Source: Drosophila miranda (Eukaryota; Arthropoda; Insecta; Diptera; Drosophilidae). Taken from it: DNA of 64,000 nt. The DNA lies in NCBI RefSeq assembly GCF_003369915.1, contig NC_046676.1, forward strand, positions 21,806,001 to 21,870,000, given 5' to 3'. Position 1 is the stretch's first letter. Each line of letters begins with the position of its first letter. The position numbers and the translations under genes were made by a program. A model generated the notes under the pieces. That model had not been told where the DNA came from. It ran no database searches and saw nothing but the letters and a program-made list of their open reading frames with translations. Of the stretch, positions 1 through 13,200 are shown piece by piece.

Positions 1-2212
1 TGAGGAAAATTTGCATATTTAAGTGAAATTTACGTTGTGGCTGATGTGGAATGTTTATGACGGATATGTTGGCTGACAAGTGTTGAAATTTATGTACACA
101 GACACTGCATACATGCATACACATTAAGCCAAACACAAACATACACATACGCACACATCTAGTCCCGCATTCGTGTACACTGAGGGAAATAAATAGGCTT
201 TTCAAATCTAGTTTCCAGAGGCTGTTCGGGCAGAACAGAACTGATTACCGAATATTTATACTTAGATTAAAATATGAATGCTATCTAATCGAAGAATTTC
301 ACTTAAATTTTGAAATAAATATATAAATATAAATAAAATATATTTTATATATAAATTAACTATTTTCAAATTAAAATTAAATTTGTTTCCTACCAATTTA
401 ATTAAATATATTTAGATCAAAGTTGAGTCTATTGAATTGTCTTTAAAATTCGAATATTTAATTATGATATTTCAAGATCATCTCTCTCTGCGGTTTAAGT
501 TTGGCTGTTCAAAGGTACTGGAACTCTTGGTTTGGCCAAACCCACTTGGTTTGGCTTCCATTTTCAGGAGAAAAAACATACGAGCGTGTGTTTTTTTTAT
601 TTTTCCTTTGGCGCAGTGCACGGGGCATCTCAAAAGCATTTTTCTTTCAAAACCTTTTCTAATTAGCATTTAGTCTCTCCTTTACGATCCGAGCGTTGGT
701 CCATAACCGAGCTGGACCTCGGCTCAGCTGTGGGTCCACACATTAGTTAGCACTTAATTAGAGGGTCTCCATTTGTCTGGGAGATTATGACTAATTACGC
801 AAGCTCTGGCATTCCAGAGATACCCACGTATTAGGGAGATCTTTTCAGATTTAATCTTTCTTCGATGCTAGTTTTTGCGCCCTGTCCACTACCCCAAGGA
901 CAGGAGCCCCGTCCCCCAGTATCCTAGCTAAATGCAATGTTTAGTTTATTTTGCAGCTTCCGTCCGGTCGAGTCAGTCAGGCGTTGACTGTACTGATGCA
1001 CACACACGGACTGGGGCAGGGGCATAGCACGAGGCAGAGCCGCGTCGGATCCGCCTGTTTGTCTGTGCACTTCCCATCGCCATCGCCGGCCCATTGTGCC
1101 ACGTCTGCTGCCTCTGCAGCCCATCCTCTGGGCCCCCTTTTACTGATTTGACAATTCAAATACAATGCATGCCAGTGGCACATACATACAAGTAAATACA
1201 CAAATGCGATGTCCTGGCCTGGAAGTCAATTCCTGTATGTCTATGCCCTGTCCCTGCGTGTGTGTGTGTGGCTGTGTGGCAGCCACGTCTGCAACATTTT
1301 CCTCTTACCCCATAAGAATGCAGCCAGGCCAGCCCAGCTCTTTCAATGGACTAAAAGACATTCAATTCAGCCATGTTGGATGGCGGCAGGGCCTTGCTTC
1401 ACGTTTCAATTATGCAGCGTCCGCAATTCCTTGAAAGCCGCTTAAGTGACGGAACATATGAATCGAAAGTTTAATTAAAAACAAGTCGCGCCATTTCCCA
1501 TCGAACAATGTCCATATAGTGGCAACCCGATATGCAACATGTGAACATTAAATGGGAACTTGAACCAATCAACCATGTCCACCGGCAGAGCTTCCCAGGT
1601 ACATTCAAATGTTCATTTTTCTGGGAAAATGTTCGAGATGGAAAGTGTAACCACTACACCGGCAGTGGTCAGGTATTCAAGTCCTTGAGCAGCTCAACAT
1701 ATGCTTTCGTGTACATTTGTATGGCCATGTTAACACTCTCTGCTTTAAAGATGTGATAATATGTTTAATAACTTATACAAAATAGTCCGTGAATAGTTTT
1801 GGAATATGGCCACCATCAGGAGAGAAAGCCGTAGGCGGAACGATGCTAAAACCAACTAATTTGCTCGTTAAGCTGAGACCGAGGCTGAGTCATTGGCAGC
1901 TCATTAAAGACCCGAAGAGTGGGTGTGGCATAATTTTTGTGGCATCTCACATGCTGGCCGCCAAAAGAAGAGAAGAGACCCAACCGAATGTAGCCAGAGA
2001 TGCCAGCGGGGTACTGGAGTGGAGTGGAGTCGGTGGGGGTGGAGAGGGCAGTGCTTGGAGTGGCGTGTATCTATGACGTCAGCCTATGCAGCAGATAGAT
2101 AATTCATTTGCCTTTGTCTCGTTTGGGGTTCAGTTTTTGGGTTCGATTTTCACTTTTGCCAGAGCGCAGACAAAGGAAAGGAAAAAAGAGAGAAGGATAG
2201 AATAGAGAGAGG

Positions 2213-2216
<4 letters not shown>

Positions 2217-2252
<36 letters not shown>
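2217..2252. repeat. (AG)18 microsatellite
   Basis: An uninterrupted AG dinucleotide run embedded in a longer purine-rich tract that begins near 2165. It is a potential GAGA-factor binding tract. Confidence 0.95.
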
Positions 2253-2256
<4 letters not shown>

Positions 2257-2479
2257 AGAGAGCGAACGGGACAGAGCTTAAATTTAAATAAATGCTTTGA
2301 AGCACACTAAAAGCGATTTATCTTTGTCGATTGTGGATTACGAACATGGCTATCCTCTATCCCCATGCTGGTACCGCTGGCTGCTCACCCTCAACCTCGT
2401 CCCCCTCCCGCCACAGATCCCTGAAATGAGGGGAAAAAAAACATTTTTCATATTGTGTCAGCAACGAGACTCTTCGACC

Positions 2480-2511
<32 letters not shown>
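2480..2511. repeat. Compound (CT)n(GT)n microsatellite
   Basis: An uninterrupted CT run switches directly into a GT run. It is typical of the dinucleotide load of this window. Confidence 0.9.
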
Positions 2512-5500
2512 ATATCTGTGATGGTGCGTCTGTTTGGACAAAGAATTGTCAGTCAACGCAGAAGGAGGTAGGAGTCCCCCAGAAGCAGCTGCTGCCCCTG
2601 CTACCCTTTATCTAAGAACTCTCTTTTTCTCTCTCCCTCTCTCTCTCTCTCACTCCTACTGTTTGTACGTCCGTCAAACCGACCGTCTGGGCCCTGCTCA
2701 TCAGGCGCTTCGTTTTATTGATTAATCGTTTGCTGCTACTTTGCCAACTGCTGCTGCTTCTTGTTCTGTTTTTGGTCACATTAGCGCCTCATCGACCACT
2801 TCTTCTTCCTTTTGCCCCCTGTTCTTTATGCTGTGCAAGGAGTACTTCTTCTTCAACCAATTGGCCAATTTTGCGCTGCATCGCTCCATCCATTTTGTGG
2901 GCTTTAACAGGAACTTTCTCCACTGCCCTCGCAGCGGATACGCAATTTTTATTGGAGGGTGGAAGAGAAAGAAAGTTTCTTTGAATGAAAGGAGAGGGTA
3001 GGAGGGGGGGAGAAACTTTGAAGTCAGAAAAGGGGCACCCAGATGATGTCTGTTTGGAGGGGCTTCCGGGAAAACGATTCAATTACGAATCGATAGTTTC
3101 CTTTCCCAAGCAAATAGATGGCGAATGCCATCATCTGTGCTCCGTTGTAATACTCCCAGATCTTTCCTGCTCAACTAAGGTGTAGTGTATGTATGTGATT
3201 GAACTGATTGAAACAGTGTGTACACTACGAGAATGGAGAATCTTTCTAAGACTAGAGTCTACCATTTGGAATCTCCTAAAAGTCCTGTGAACATCGATCA
3301 ACTACGTCCAATCCATCAGTCTCAAAAACATTTATAGATTCCATATATACAACCTATCCACCTTCGGGCAAAGAATACAGAATCCTTTCGGCCTTTTCTA
3401 CGAGTACCGTGTTTTATAAATGCGCCATGTAAAACATGTACTTGTGGCATGAACCACAGCACTTATCCGCATCTATTTATGTATGTATGGAGAGTCAACC
3501 CATCTTTAATCCCCCTTGAACCTAAGTAGATTCCATCAATCTGGAATCTGTCGCCAGATGCTTCCACCTTTCTCGGGATTATCTGAAGGATCCAGCACCC
3601 ACACAAAAGTCGATAAATTATTAGATTGAAAATGAAAGCAAACGAAATGAGAAGAGTACAAAAAACGTGCAAACGGAAAAAGGCAATGGAAAAAAAAGGT
3701 GGAAACCAAAGTTGAGCTTACCAAAAGGGAAAAAGAATACAAACAAAAAAGATTATTGGAACACCGGAAAGTTTTTTCCTTCTTTTTCCATGTTTTTTTC
3801 TGTTGTTGTTGCTGTTGTTTCTGGCTGTGTCGTCTCGCACATGTGTCCAGCCGCAGAATGTGAATGGTTGGCGGGGATGGCGACGGCGAGGACAAGTAGC
3901 AAGGACTGGGGCTTGAAGAGTGGAAAGTGGAGCCAACAAAACGTCGCTGTAGTGTAATATAGCTCGGTGTTGTCAGCTGTCGCCAGTCGACAACAGCGGC
4001 CGCAGCAGCAGAAGCAGCAGCAAAGCGTTTATGGCCCAAACACCTAAGCAAATATGAGATTGAAGTGTGTGTGTTCTAGTGTGTGCATGTGTGGGTGTGG
4101 GTGTGCCTGTGTGAGGGTGTTGTACATAAGTGAGAATGCGTGTAAAGTCTGTGTAATCAATCATTTATGAAATTACGCTACTTCCGCTTTTGACAATTTT
4201 CTTTCAACGACAAACGCTCCTCCCCCCACCAATAACATCCACTCCCACTCACTTCCCCGATGACGTAAGGTTATGTGATATGTGTGTGAGTGTGTGTGTC
4301 TGTATGTGTCAAATGCAAATTTACACACACTAAAGCCCTGAGTGGGTGTGAGTGTGGCTGAGGGTGTGTGGGTGTGGGTGAAGTAAATGAAACACACGCG
4401 CCTTAAAAGCAAAGCAAAAAAGTTAGCGATAGGCTGGGGGGGGGGGGGAAAGGAAAACAAAAATCCTCCACATCAAATCGAAATCTTCGATGGGAATAGA
4501 TTATGGCCCACAATAAAGTGTGTTCCAAACAAAAAACTTACTAATACTGCTCTACATATGGATGTATTGGATGTATGTGTATGTATGAGTATAAATATAG
4601 GAGGAGGTGTATAAATGTTGCCTGGGGGCCAACAACAAACAGGAACTGAAGCTTGAAGATTCACAAACTGGAATTTAATAGGGAGTAGATACGTATCTAT
4701 GTAAATGGTATCAGAACGGAATTGATCAGGTTAGAAGCCTATATGGGTGTACCATCAACTGTCTGTACTCTAGAACTATAAGTCACTATCAAAATAATGG
4801 TTTCTATGTTTTCTTTGAATTCTGTATCTGTTTTTTTGTTGCATCCTTTTCGGGCTTATTATTATTCTCCTCCACCTGCCATTCCCAGCTATTTGCCGTA
4901 ATTCTTACACGTTTTCCAGCCTTTCCCAGCCTCAAGCCAGATTTCATGCGAATTAGTTCTGTCGTGCTAAGCCTTCTCAGAATCTGCCCACAGGAGACAA
5001 ATTCGGAAATGAATTTCTGCCACTCCATTCTGTGGTGCAATGAAAATGATTGAAATTTACTGGAATATGTCCCGTCCAGGATAATCGAATGACCGCATTT
5101 ATGAGACCATCAAAAGGGCCTTGGGTCGTGAGGAGCCTTATTTCGGGCAGAGCCTCTTTCCACAGAAAATGATTTCCCGACCGCAAGCAAGACAAACGTG
5201 GCCTTGTGGTGAGGTCCGGAACAGATAGATTCCCTTTGCGGTTGGCCACAATGTCAAGCCTTTTGCGACTAATTAGACAAAGTTGTGGTTATATCACATA
5301 AATCATAATAAATAAGGGCGGGTATTTATGTGCATGGGCCAATCTTGAGGCCCAGCTCTGATGGAACAGTCAACCTAATTAATTTAAATCAACTACTGCT
5401 TGATCGGCATCTGATTCGAGCCCTGATTCTGACACTGCCCAGGAGTCTCAGCATGGTCTGCTGGCCATGTGCAAAAACGTGTTTCGGGCCGAAGGAGCAA

Positions 5501-7274
5501 GCTGGAATCTGTTTGCGGCCCGAGGCTGGCTACCACTTGGAAGTTAATGCCCAAAAGAAGCCTCTTGCTGAATGGCCAGAGAGCGAGAGCGAGAGAGAGG
5601 AGAGAAGCGCGCGCAGTTGAAGTATTTGAAATAAATTTCGGCTGGAAATCAGAATTGGTTCGTTTATCAAACTTTTGGCACAGGAGCTCCAAAATGAAAT
5701 CAATAAAAATAAAATAAATTTAATCAGTTTTTGGTTCGTTTTGGTTAGTGCATAAATTGTACAAAATGCATATTTCATTACATAAGCCTGGCTAAATGCT
5801 GCGGATTTTGTCGGAAATTAAAACGAATCAGTACACTTTTCGAAACTTATATAAACTACGGAAAAGTTTGCAGAATATCCAAGAGCCTTCAGTCATATGT
5901 ATGAGAGAGAGAGGGAGAGCTCTGCTGACAGCTGACACTGAGAGAAAGAGAGCCGCTCTTTCCACAGCCACTGCTGGAAAATCTGCTCCATCTGTGTCTC
6001 TCTGCTTTCACCTGATTTGCACTCCAGCCAAGAGCCAAGAGAGAGCTAGAGACAGAAATGTTTCGAACTAGAATCATGTTAAGACTGCCCTCTCTTTCAC
6101 TCTGCGTCCGTACCCTTATCCACCCAGCCCCCTCTGTCCTATACATTAAAGCCCTACCCTGATGCTTGTTGTTGCTGTTGTGGCTGCACAGCGCATTAAA
6201 TGTGTGCCACCAGGCGTATGCGTAATTTAAATTTAAATTTGTGTGTGTACATATGTCTGCTTCTGCCAGCACTTGCAACCAACCCACATCCCACAGTCAG
6301 CTACCCATTGCCTGTTACTGCCCCCCCCGCTCCAACTCTCCACACCGTCATCATGTGTATTTTTGGCCTGAAACGTTGTTGTTGCTGCTGTCTGCTTAGC
6401 ATTTGCCTCAAGTTTTGTTAATCAGCGCAATTCACATTTCTTTTTTTTAGCATGCCCTCGGCACCTCCTTCTCGTCCTGCTCTCTCTCTCTCTCTCTTTG
6501 AGATTTTGCAGTATTCAAAAGGTTTTTCCTTTGCGTACAGAGACCCTCATTAGCGTAGTCATTGTTTCTGGCAAGGGCCCCGCACCCCCACCCACATCTA
6601 CACCGCCTCGCCCATTCGGCATTTTCACGTTTTCAGGTTAAGGCAAGGAATCTTTGGCCAGCACTTGACAAATAATTACCAATTATATGGTACAGACATC
6701 AAATATGCAGCCGAAATTTCCCTCCCCCTTTCTCTCTCTCTCGCTCACAGCATGCGACAGCTGCAGCCAGTCTTAAGTGCCACAAATTAACCGCAATCTC
6801 CTGCTCCTGGTCCGTCTCCGCCTGGCTCACACTTTGCGGTTGCTGGCACTGGCCCTGCCTGTCCTCCCTGGCATCCTCATAATTACGCGTCTGAAATGCG
6901 AAACCCTGGACAAGCGAGTCCTGGCTCTGCAAAACGAGCTCTCAATGAGCCCGAGCCAGTGACAGTACCAGTGACTGTGCACTGGGCGAAAGTCAAAGGG
7001 CAATAGAGGAATCGGAACACTCCGAATGTATACTTGGCCATTTCCATTTCTCTCAGTGCAGATTACTGCTTTAGGGGTTTTTTCCTCTTTCTGGTGGCTC
7101 AACTTTAATAATTAATGAGCAACCAAAAATGTCACGCGGTGCGGAAATGTTCCGGCCTGGCCGGGAATGACTATAGAAGGTGATTGGGGTTGGGGCTGGG
7201 TCAACGGGGCCAACGGGGCCAACTCATTCTTTGAGAGGTCGCTGGCCACCATTTAATTAGAAAAGGGAACTCAC

Positions 7275-10200
7275 CTTGCAGTCGTCGCACTGGTTGATCA
7301 ACGAGTAGACCTGCCGACAGTCGAAGCGGAAGAGGATCTCGGCCAGCTCGCAGGTGATGCGATTGGCCAGGGCGTCCACGTCCAGCAGGTCGCTGAGGAT
7401 GCGGACGCACTCGCCCCGGTCCGACAGGGTGGCGTTGAGGGCCAGCGTGTGCAGAGCGCTGAACACACTCCTCTCGCAGCAGTTTCGAAGGCGCAGCGTC
7501 CGCAGCCGCTTCAGCAGCTCCGCGGGTGACTCCAGGCCGCACAGATGCTGCGGACTCGACTCGGCGGCATCGCCCAGATAATCAAGGCACTGTTGTTGCT
7601 CATCCTCAGCCTCAGCTCCAGCGCCAGCGTGCCCCTGCTCCGGCTGGTCCGCTGCGTCGAGGTGAATCTGCGGCTGGGCATGCAGATGGCTGTAGGACAA
7701 CGTTGGCGCTGTCGCCGCATCCATGTCCTCGGTGCTGGGGCTGGCCATGGTGGAGAATGCAGCCGCACTCTCCCCCAGCTCAAGCTCCAGGTCCTGCTCG
7801 GCCTCTGTTGTGGTGGGGATGTCCGTGACCGGAGGATCCCCTTCGCTGCGATCCCGCTCCCTGCGCACACGCGACATGACTCGACTGCTGTGACCCAAGC
7901 GCATCTGGGATGTCTTATAGTTTACGAAATACTTGGCTTTATTGTTACTGGTGACGCTCCTCTTCGACATGGAGCCCTCTCCGGGCGCTGCGGTCCGTTT
8001 CTGTGGGGGCTGCTGCTGCTCGGCGCAGGAACGCGGACACGTTGGGGGCCCAGGTCCCTCATCGACCCAGGCCATGGGCAGTGTGCCAGCCGAGCACTGA
8101 CCCTGCAAAGAAGCAAAACAAATGGAGTTTTAACGATTTTGAAAAATTACAAAAGTGCACTCAATGAAAGCCTTCCTCAAAGTACATTATTCAGAAAATA
8201 TTTTTAAATGAAGGAGTCTGATTTTCATTACTCATAAAATTCTTTAGTCTGTCGAACGAGTCTCGTGATGTTATGGCATTTCCAGGAAATGATGTTGAGA
8301 TTTCTTGAAAATTTCGTAATGAATGGAGCCTTCTAGGTGCCTCTGTTCTGGCAATTCTTGTTTGTACGATATTGATTCGATTGTCCAAGCAGATAATTAC
8401 AATATTTGCATAAATTTCTGTCGAATTTTCGCATTTATTTCGCAGTTTCGTGCCAATTACTGCAGCCTGGCATCCCCGTCCAAAATTAACTGTTTTTGTG
8501 TGATTTTAAAATTAAACCATCCAACTGTGATATGTACACTCACACAGACACACCCACTCACTATGGGGGGGGGGAATCCCCCAGGCACTGGGCGGTACAG
8601 TAAGAGCAAAACAAAAGCAGCAGCAAAAACAAAAAGTACTCTGGTATATTGAAAAACTTTTGCACGACTAACAACAACAGCGAAAGTCATAAAGTGCAAC
8701 AACAAAGGGGGAGAGCAACAACAATGGGAAATAGAAGCTAAAGCTGGGAAGGGAGGGCACGGCAAGGAACGACACAACAAAAAGGCACAACAGGACAGGA
8801 GGGGAGAGCAGAGGAGAGGAGGAGCAATGAGTGCATAAAGAGCTGATGTTTTTCGTTATTAAAATGACCGCACTTCGTTGGAATTTTCCACATCCTTGCA
8901 TAAAACTCAAGGCAACATCCAGTACACCAACAACAACAGCCGCCTGAGGTGAGGAGCAGCAGGAGGTGGGGGAGGAGTCAGGAGCCATAGAAGAATTTTC
9001 GTAAAATACTTTACGGCATTTACTATCAATATTGAAAGGCAACAGACAGCAGAAGGATGCGCAGGAGCTGCTTGCAGCAGAAGGAGCTTACAAATTTTTT
9101 TTTCCGATTTAAACTGCTACCTCACCGGGTCATGCATATTTATGAGCACAAGGGGGTGGGGGTGGGAAGTGGGGGGAGGGGCGAAGTTTGTGATCCCAGG
9201 AATTTGTTGCATCCTTATGTATCCGTATGTATGATGACAGCAGGCTGATGGCCTGGAAATTATCCGGATTACCCAATTTATTTACAATTTACTCAACTCT
9301 CAACGAGCCCATGGCTGCAGTACTGCTTTTAGACAATTAAAATCAAGCAAGCAATAACCTCTAGCGGGAAAGAATAAAAAAAAGAAAAAGAATATCCTTA
9401 TAAGAAGAAGAATTTCGGAGCAACGAAAGCCGCTTGTTCAGCATCAACTCTGCTCCTTCGGTCACTGGGAATGCTCTGACCCTTTGAACTTTCCAGCCGT
9501 GAGTAATATGTAACAATCAACAACTCTCGATTGCCGCGTGTCCTGTGTGTGCCCTTTTCCTCATTTCCTCCTCAATCGTTTGCCATGAGCGCGCTTCATG
9601 TTCCCCGGGCAATAACAATAAGCTGGGAATTTCGCTTGCAGCACGCACAGATATTCACGGCAGCGGCAGCGGCAACGGCAACGGCAACGGGCGAATGGAT
9701 GGTGCGGGGTGGGGTCTTAACTCAGATGAAAAATCATACAAAAGAGAATCTAATACAGCTAAACACACTATCACTAACACACACACATATACATACATAC
9801 TCACGCACACATTAAGAGCGACAGAGAGAGGAGCACGTGTACAGGCAGCCATTGTTGATTTAATGGCCGACCAGCTGTGGCCCAATGCACAACAATGCGG
9901 CCCCAGGAAGGGGAAAGGCGGATGGCCAACGGAAGAGGCCACTGTTAGGGAATGGACACATCCCACACACAATGCAGGGGTACAAGCAAAAAAATAAAGA
10001 TAAATTCTTAAATTCACAGCAGGCGAAATAAGGAATTACAATTTGTGTATCAGAACCTTTTTCCGGGGGGAAAAAGGTTGCACAGCGAAGCCTATCAGCG
10101 AACCCCGTCTCAGCGTCCAGCCCCTTCTCTTTTGACGTTTCCCACTCTTCTGGAAAACTTTCTAAAACTTTCTCTTCTACTTCATTATGCGAAACTTGGT

Positions 10201-13200
10201 AATGAGAATCATTTCAAATTGAAGCTCCACTAAAACCGATTAAAAATTAAGCTGTGAATATTCCATTTAAAAACAAGAGAAAGCTGAGATAATTTCTGAA
10301 GACGAGGGGACTTATAGATTGAGTTGGCATTGTTTTATCTCTCGGAAGTGCAGAGCAGACTAAGAGCCCGCTGGAGGGCGTCTGCTGAATTTTGAATTCC
10401 CTCCAACATACTCGTAAGTATCATCATCAGGCAGGCCCTAATATTTCCTGATTGTTTTATGCAACTGAAAAGTGTCGAAATCCTAGTGGTCCTGCAGCCC
10501 GGAGAGACCCACAAACAAACCCAGAGTCACACACGTGGAGCATATTGAATGCAGTTGGAATGTCAGTAAGGAGGACATGAAATATTCATATCTGGTCTGG
10601 GGATAACTGAAATTGCAACAGGAATTTCAATACAAAGCAGAGCAGAACATGGACATGGGCCTTGGATGGGTGCAGAGGGATGGCAAAGTGCACATGGCCG
10701 CAGGATGAAACATTCATGAGTCCAGGTCAGCGCATTTCTCTCGTCCTCTCCTTTCGTTTTGGCTTTGGCCATCTCTCTCGCTCTCTCTCACACTCTATCA
10801 TGGGCCAAAGTATTCCTTTTCAAGTTGTCATTAACTTTGCTGTGGACCTGAAAATGACGGACAGCCGGGGTATGCCATTGTAGCCGAAACAACAAGTTGC
10901 ATGAGAGGCTTTTCCAATCACGCCTGCTGGTCTGTCTCTTCTCTGTAGGACATTGCACACACCAAATAAAAAGTGAGACGGAGTAGGAGGAGCAAAAAGC
11001 TTAAACAAAGACCTGGCATAATGGAGTATGCATTATGGCTAATGGCCCACGCCTACCACTACACGGACGACACACAGAGGCACTCATACATATGTGTAGA
11101 TAGCTGAGCATGGCCTTTGTGGCTGTGATCCTTTGTGGCAGGTTGTAAGAGGCGGGGCCACAATGTCTAATAAGCCACGAAGGGGGCCCGGCCCGACCCG
11201 ACCCGAGTTCCTAAATGCTTAGACAATGAAAACGGACTGGCCTAACAATGATGTCAGCCGCAGGCAAGAACGGGTCGGATGGGGGCCTGATCTGTTGCAG
11301 CAAGAGAAGATGTGGCTGTACCACTTGACCCATGACAGTTTAGGCCAAGCGACAATCAGCGTACAAATGTATTCAGATGGATGTGCGTCTCCGTCGCTGC
11401 CCCTGGGCCACCAATCCTTTTACCCTTACATGGCTTAAGCATGTACTGCCTTGATTAGGGAATACACTCATACATACATGTGTATACACTCCGCCGAAGG
11501 GAGAGGTGTACAAGGGCTGCACAGACCAGGGAAAATATTATTCAAAGCAAAGGCGCCGGCTTGAAGGCAATAGAAATCTGGCCGGTCCACGGATGGCTTT
11601 CCACGCGGCAACAACAACAGGAACGTCAACTTCTGGGGCCAAAGTGCACTTGAGCTAAACACCAACAGCTACACAGCTATAGCTATAGCTATAGCTACTG
11701 TTACAAAAACTGCAACATTTACAGCATCTGCGAGTGGAGCAACCAGAACAAGCGGCAAGCGGCAAACGGCAAACGGCAAACGGCAAACGGAACCGACAAC
11801 ACTTTAAATGTTACAGCTTAACCTCGACGGGCAATTCAAACAATGTACTCTCGCACACACACTCGTACTCACCACACATATGCTGCTACGCCCGAGCGTA
11901 TGTGTGTGTCAAATTTTAACGCCTGTCAACAATTCAAGCTGGGGCAAAAAAGAATGCAACTGCAACGGCAACGGCAACGGCAACGCCAATGGAAACAACA
12001 ACAGGCCAAGAACATGTCGCAGGCAGCACTCAAAATTTCAAATGTATGCATACAAATGTGTGCGATAGACACCCTGCATTAGCAGGGTATAACATTCTTT
12101 GAGGAAAAAGAGCAGCTTTCCATTGTTTGCTGGAGAATCATTGCCCCCTTTGCTGTTGTTCAGCGGCTAATGATCGATAAAATGGCATGCATTTGGATTG
12201 TATCTACTGTTGAGAGTCCAGCGAGGCAAACAAGCCCACCCGCCAGTCAGAACTGTGAACAGTCCCTTGGAGGTATCAAATATTCGTTTAGTCCGACAGT
12301 TCCCTTACGTATTTATGCAGTGTGTCAGCGCAAGAAGTGTAGATGTGTTGTGCAGAAGCGTAAAAATGTGACAGGCGACACGGATACTGGGGGCGAGAGA
12401 AAGAAAGAGTGGGCACGCACACACACCCACACACCCACACACGACAGGCAAAGGCACAGACACAGACACTGACACAGACACTGACACAGACACATGGCCG
12501 CGTTGACGTGGCTGGCAGGCCGCACGGGACAGGCGTGGCCGGGGGGCGGAGGGCCGGGAAGACATAGGGCGTAGGCAAATTGTTTGTCACATGGCAGTGC
12601 TAGTGCTGCCCCAAACCTCCCTTGTCATTTCACCTTGATGCTCGTTGGATTCGTTGCCGTTTTGTTGTCAAAATCATAAACAGGCACCAGGCCGAGGCCC
12701 GGCCACACCGCCCCCACAACCCACTCGTAGGCACATGCCTTTCGTCTCTCTCTCTCCCTCTCAATCTATGTTGCCGCCTGCTCGTTGAGATTCAGTTGCA
12801 GTGGCAGCCATTTCGCATTGTTTTGCACATAGTCGATCTGCTCTGCACGCATTTGCCAGCTGCATTGCTTTGCATAACAAGTGTAATCCTGCAGCTCAGG
12901 AGCGCTACCGCTGCACCCCTCCACTCAGTGGGTCTTCTCCACAATTATGCAACAATTTTCAATGTGCAATTGGCAGGCAAAAGGGAAAACGGGAAAAGCA
13001 ACGTTTTCACCAGCGGAAATCTAATGCAAATAAAGCGGAAATTGTTTGCCCAACCAACACCAAGGCACCTCCACTCTTGCTGGTCCTCTCTTGGCACTTG
13101 TGAGCCGTCAAATTAGTGTGTATGTGGGAGAGTAGAAGAAGAAAGAAAGAAATACAAATAAAATAGGGAAAACTGTGAATCCCGAGCAGGAGCGAGCCGG

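Larger units (their letters stand above)
1..7274. other. Intronic sequence, left flank of NALF-like gene
   Basis: No coding exon could be supported on either strand. The stretch lies 3' of the minus-strand donor at 7269-7274 and is most simply the next intron of the NALF-like gene, whose following exon would lie beyond the left edge. It holds many microsatellites: an AG run at 2217-2252, a CT-to-GT compound run at 2480-2511, CT runs near 2636-2653 and 6481-6498, and GT-rich stretches near 4070-4130 and 4270-4380. There is also AT-rich DNA at 290-420. Short reading frames here are low-complexity products of the repeats. Confidence 0.5.
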
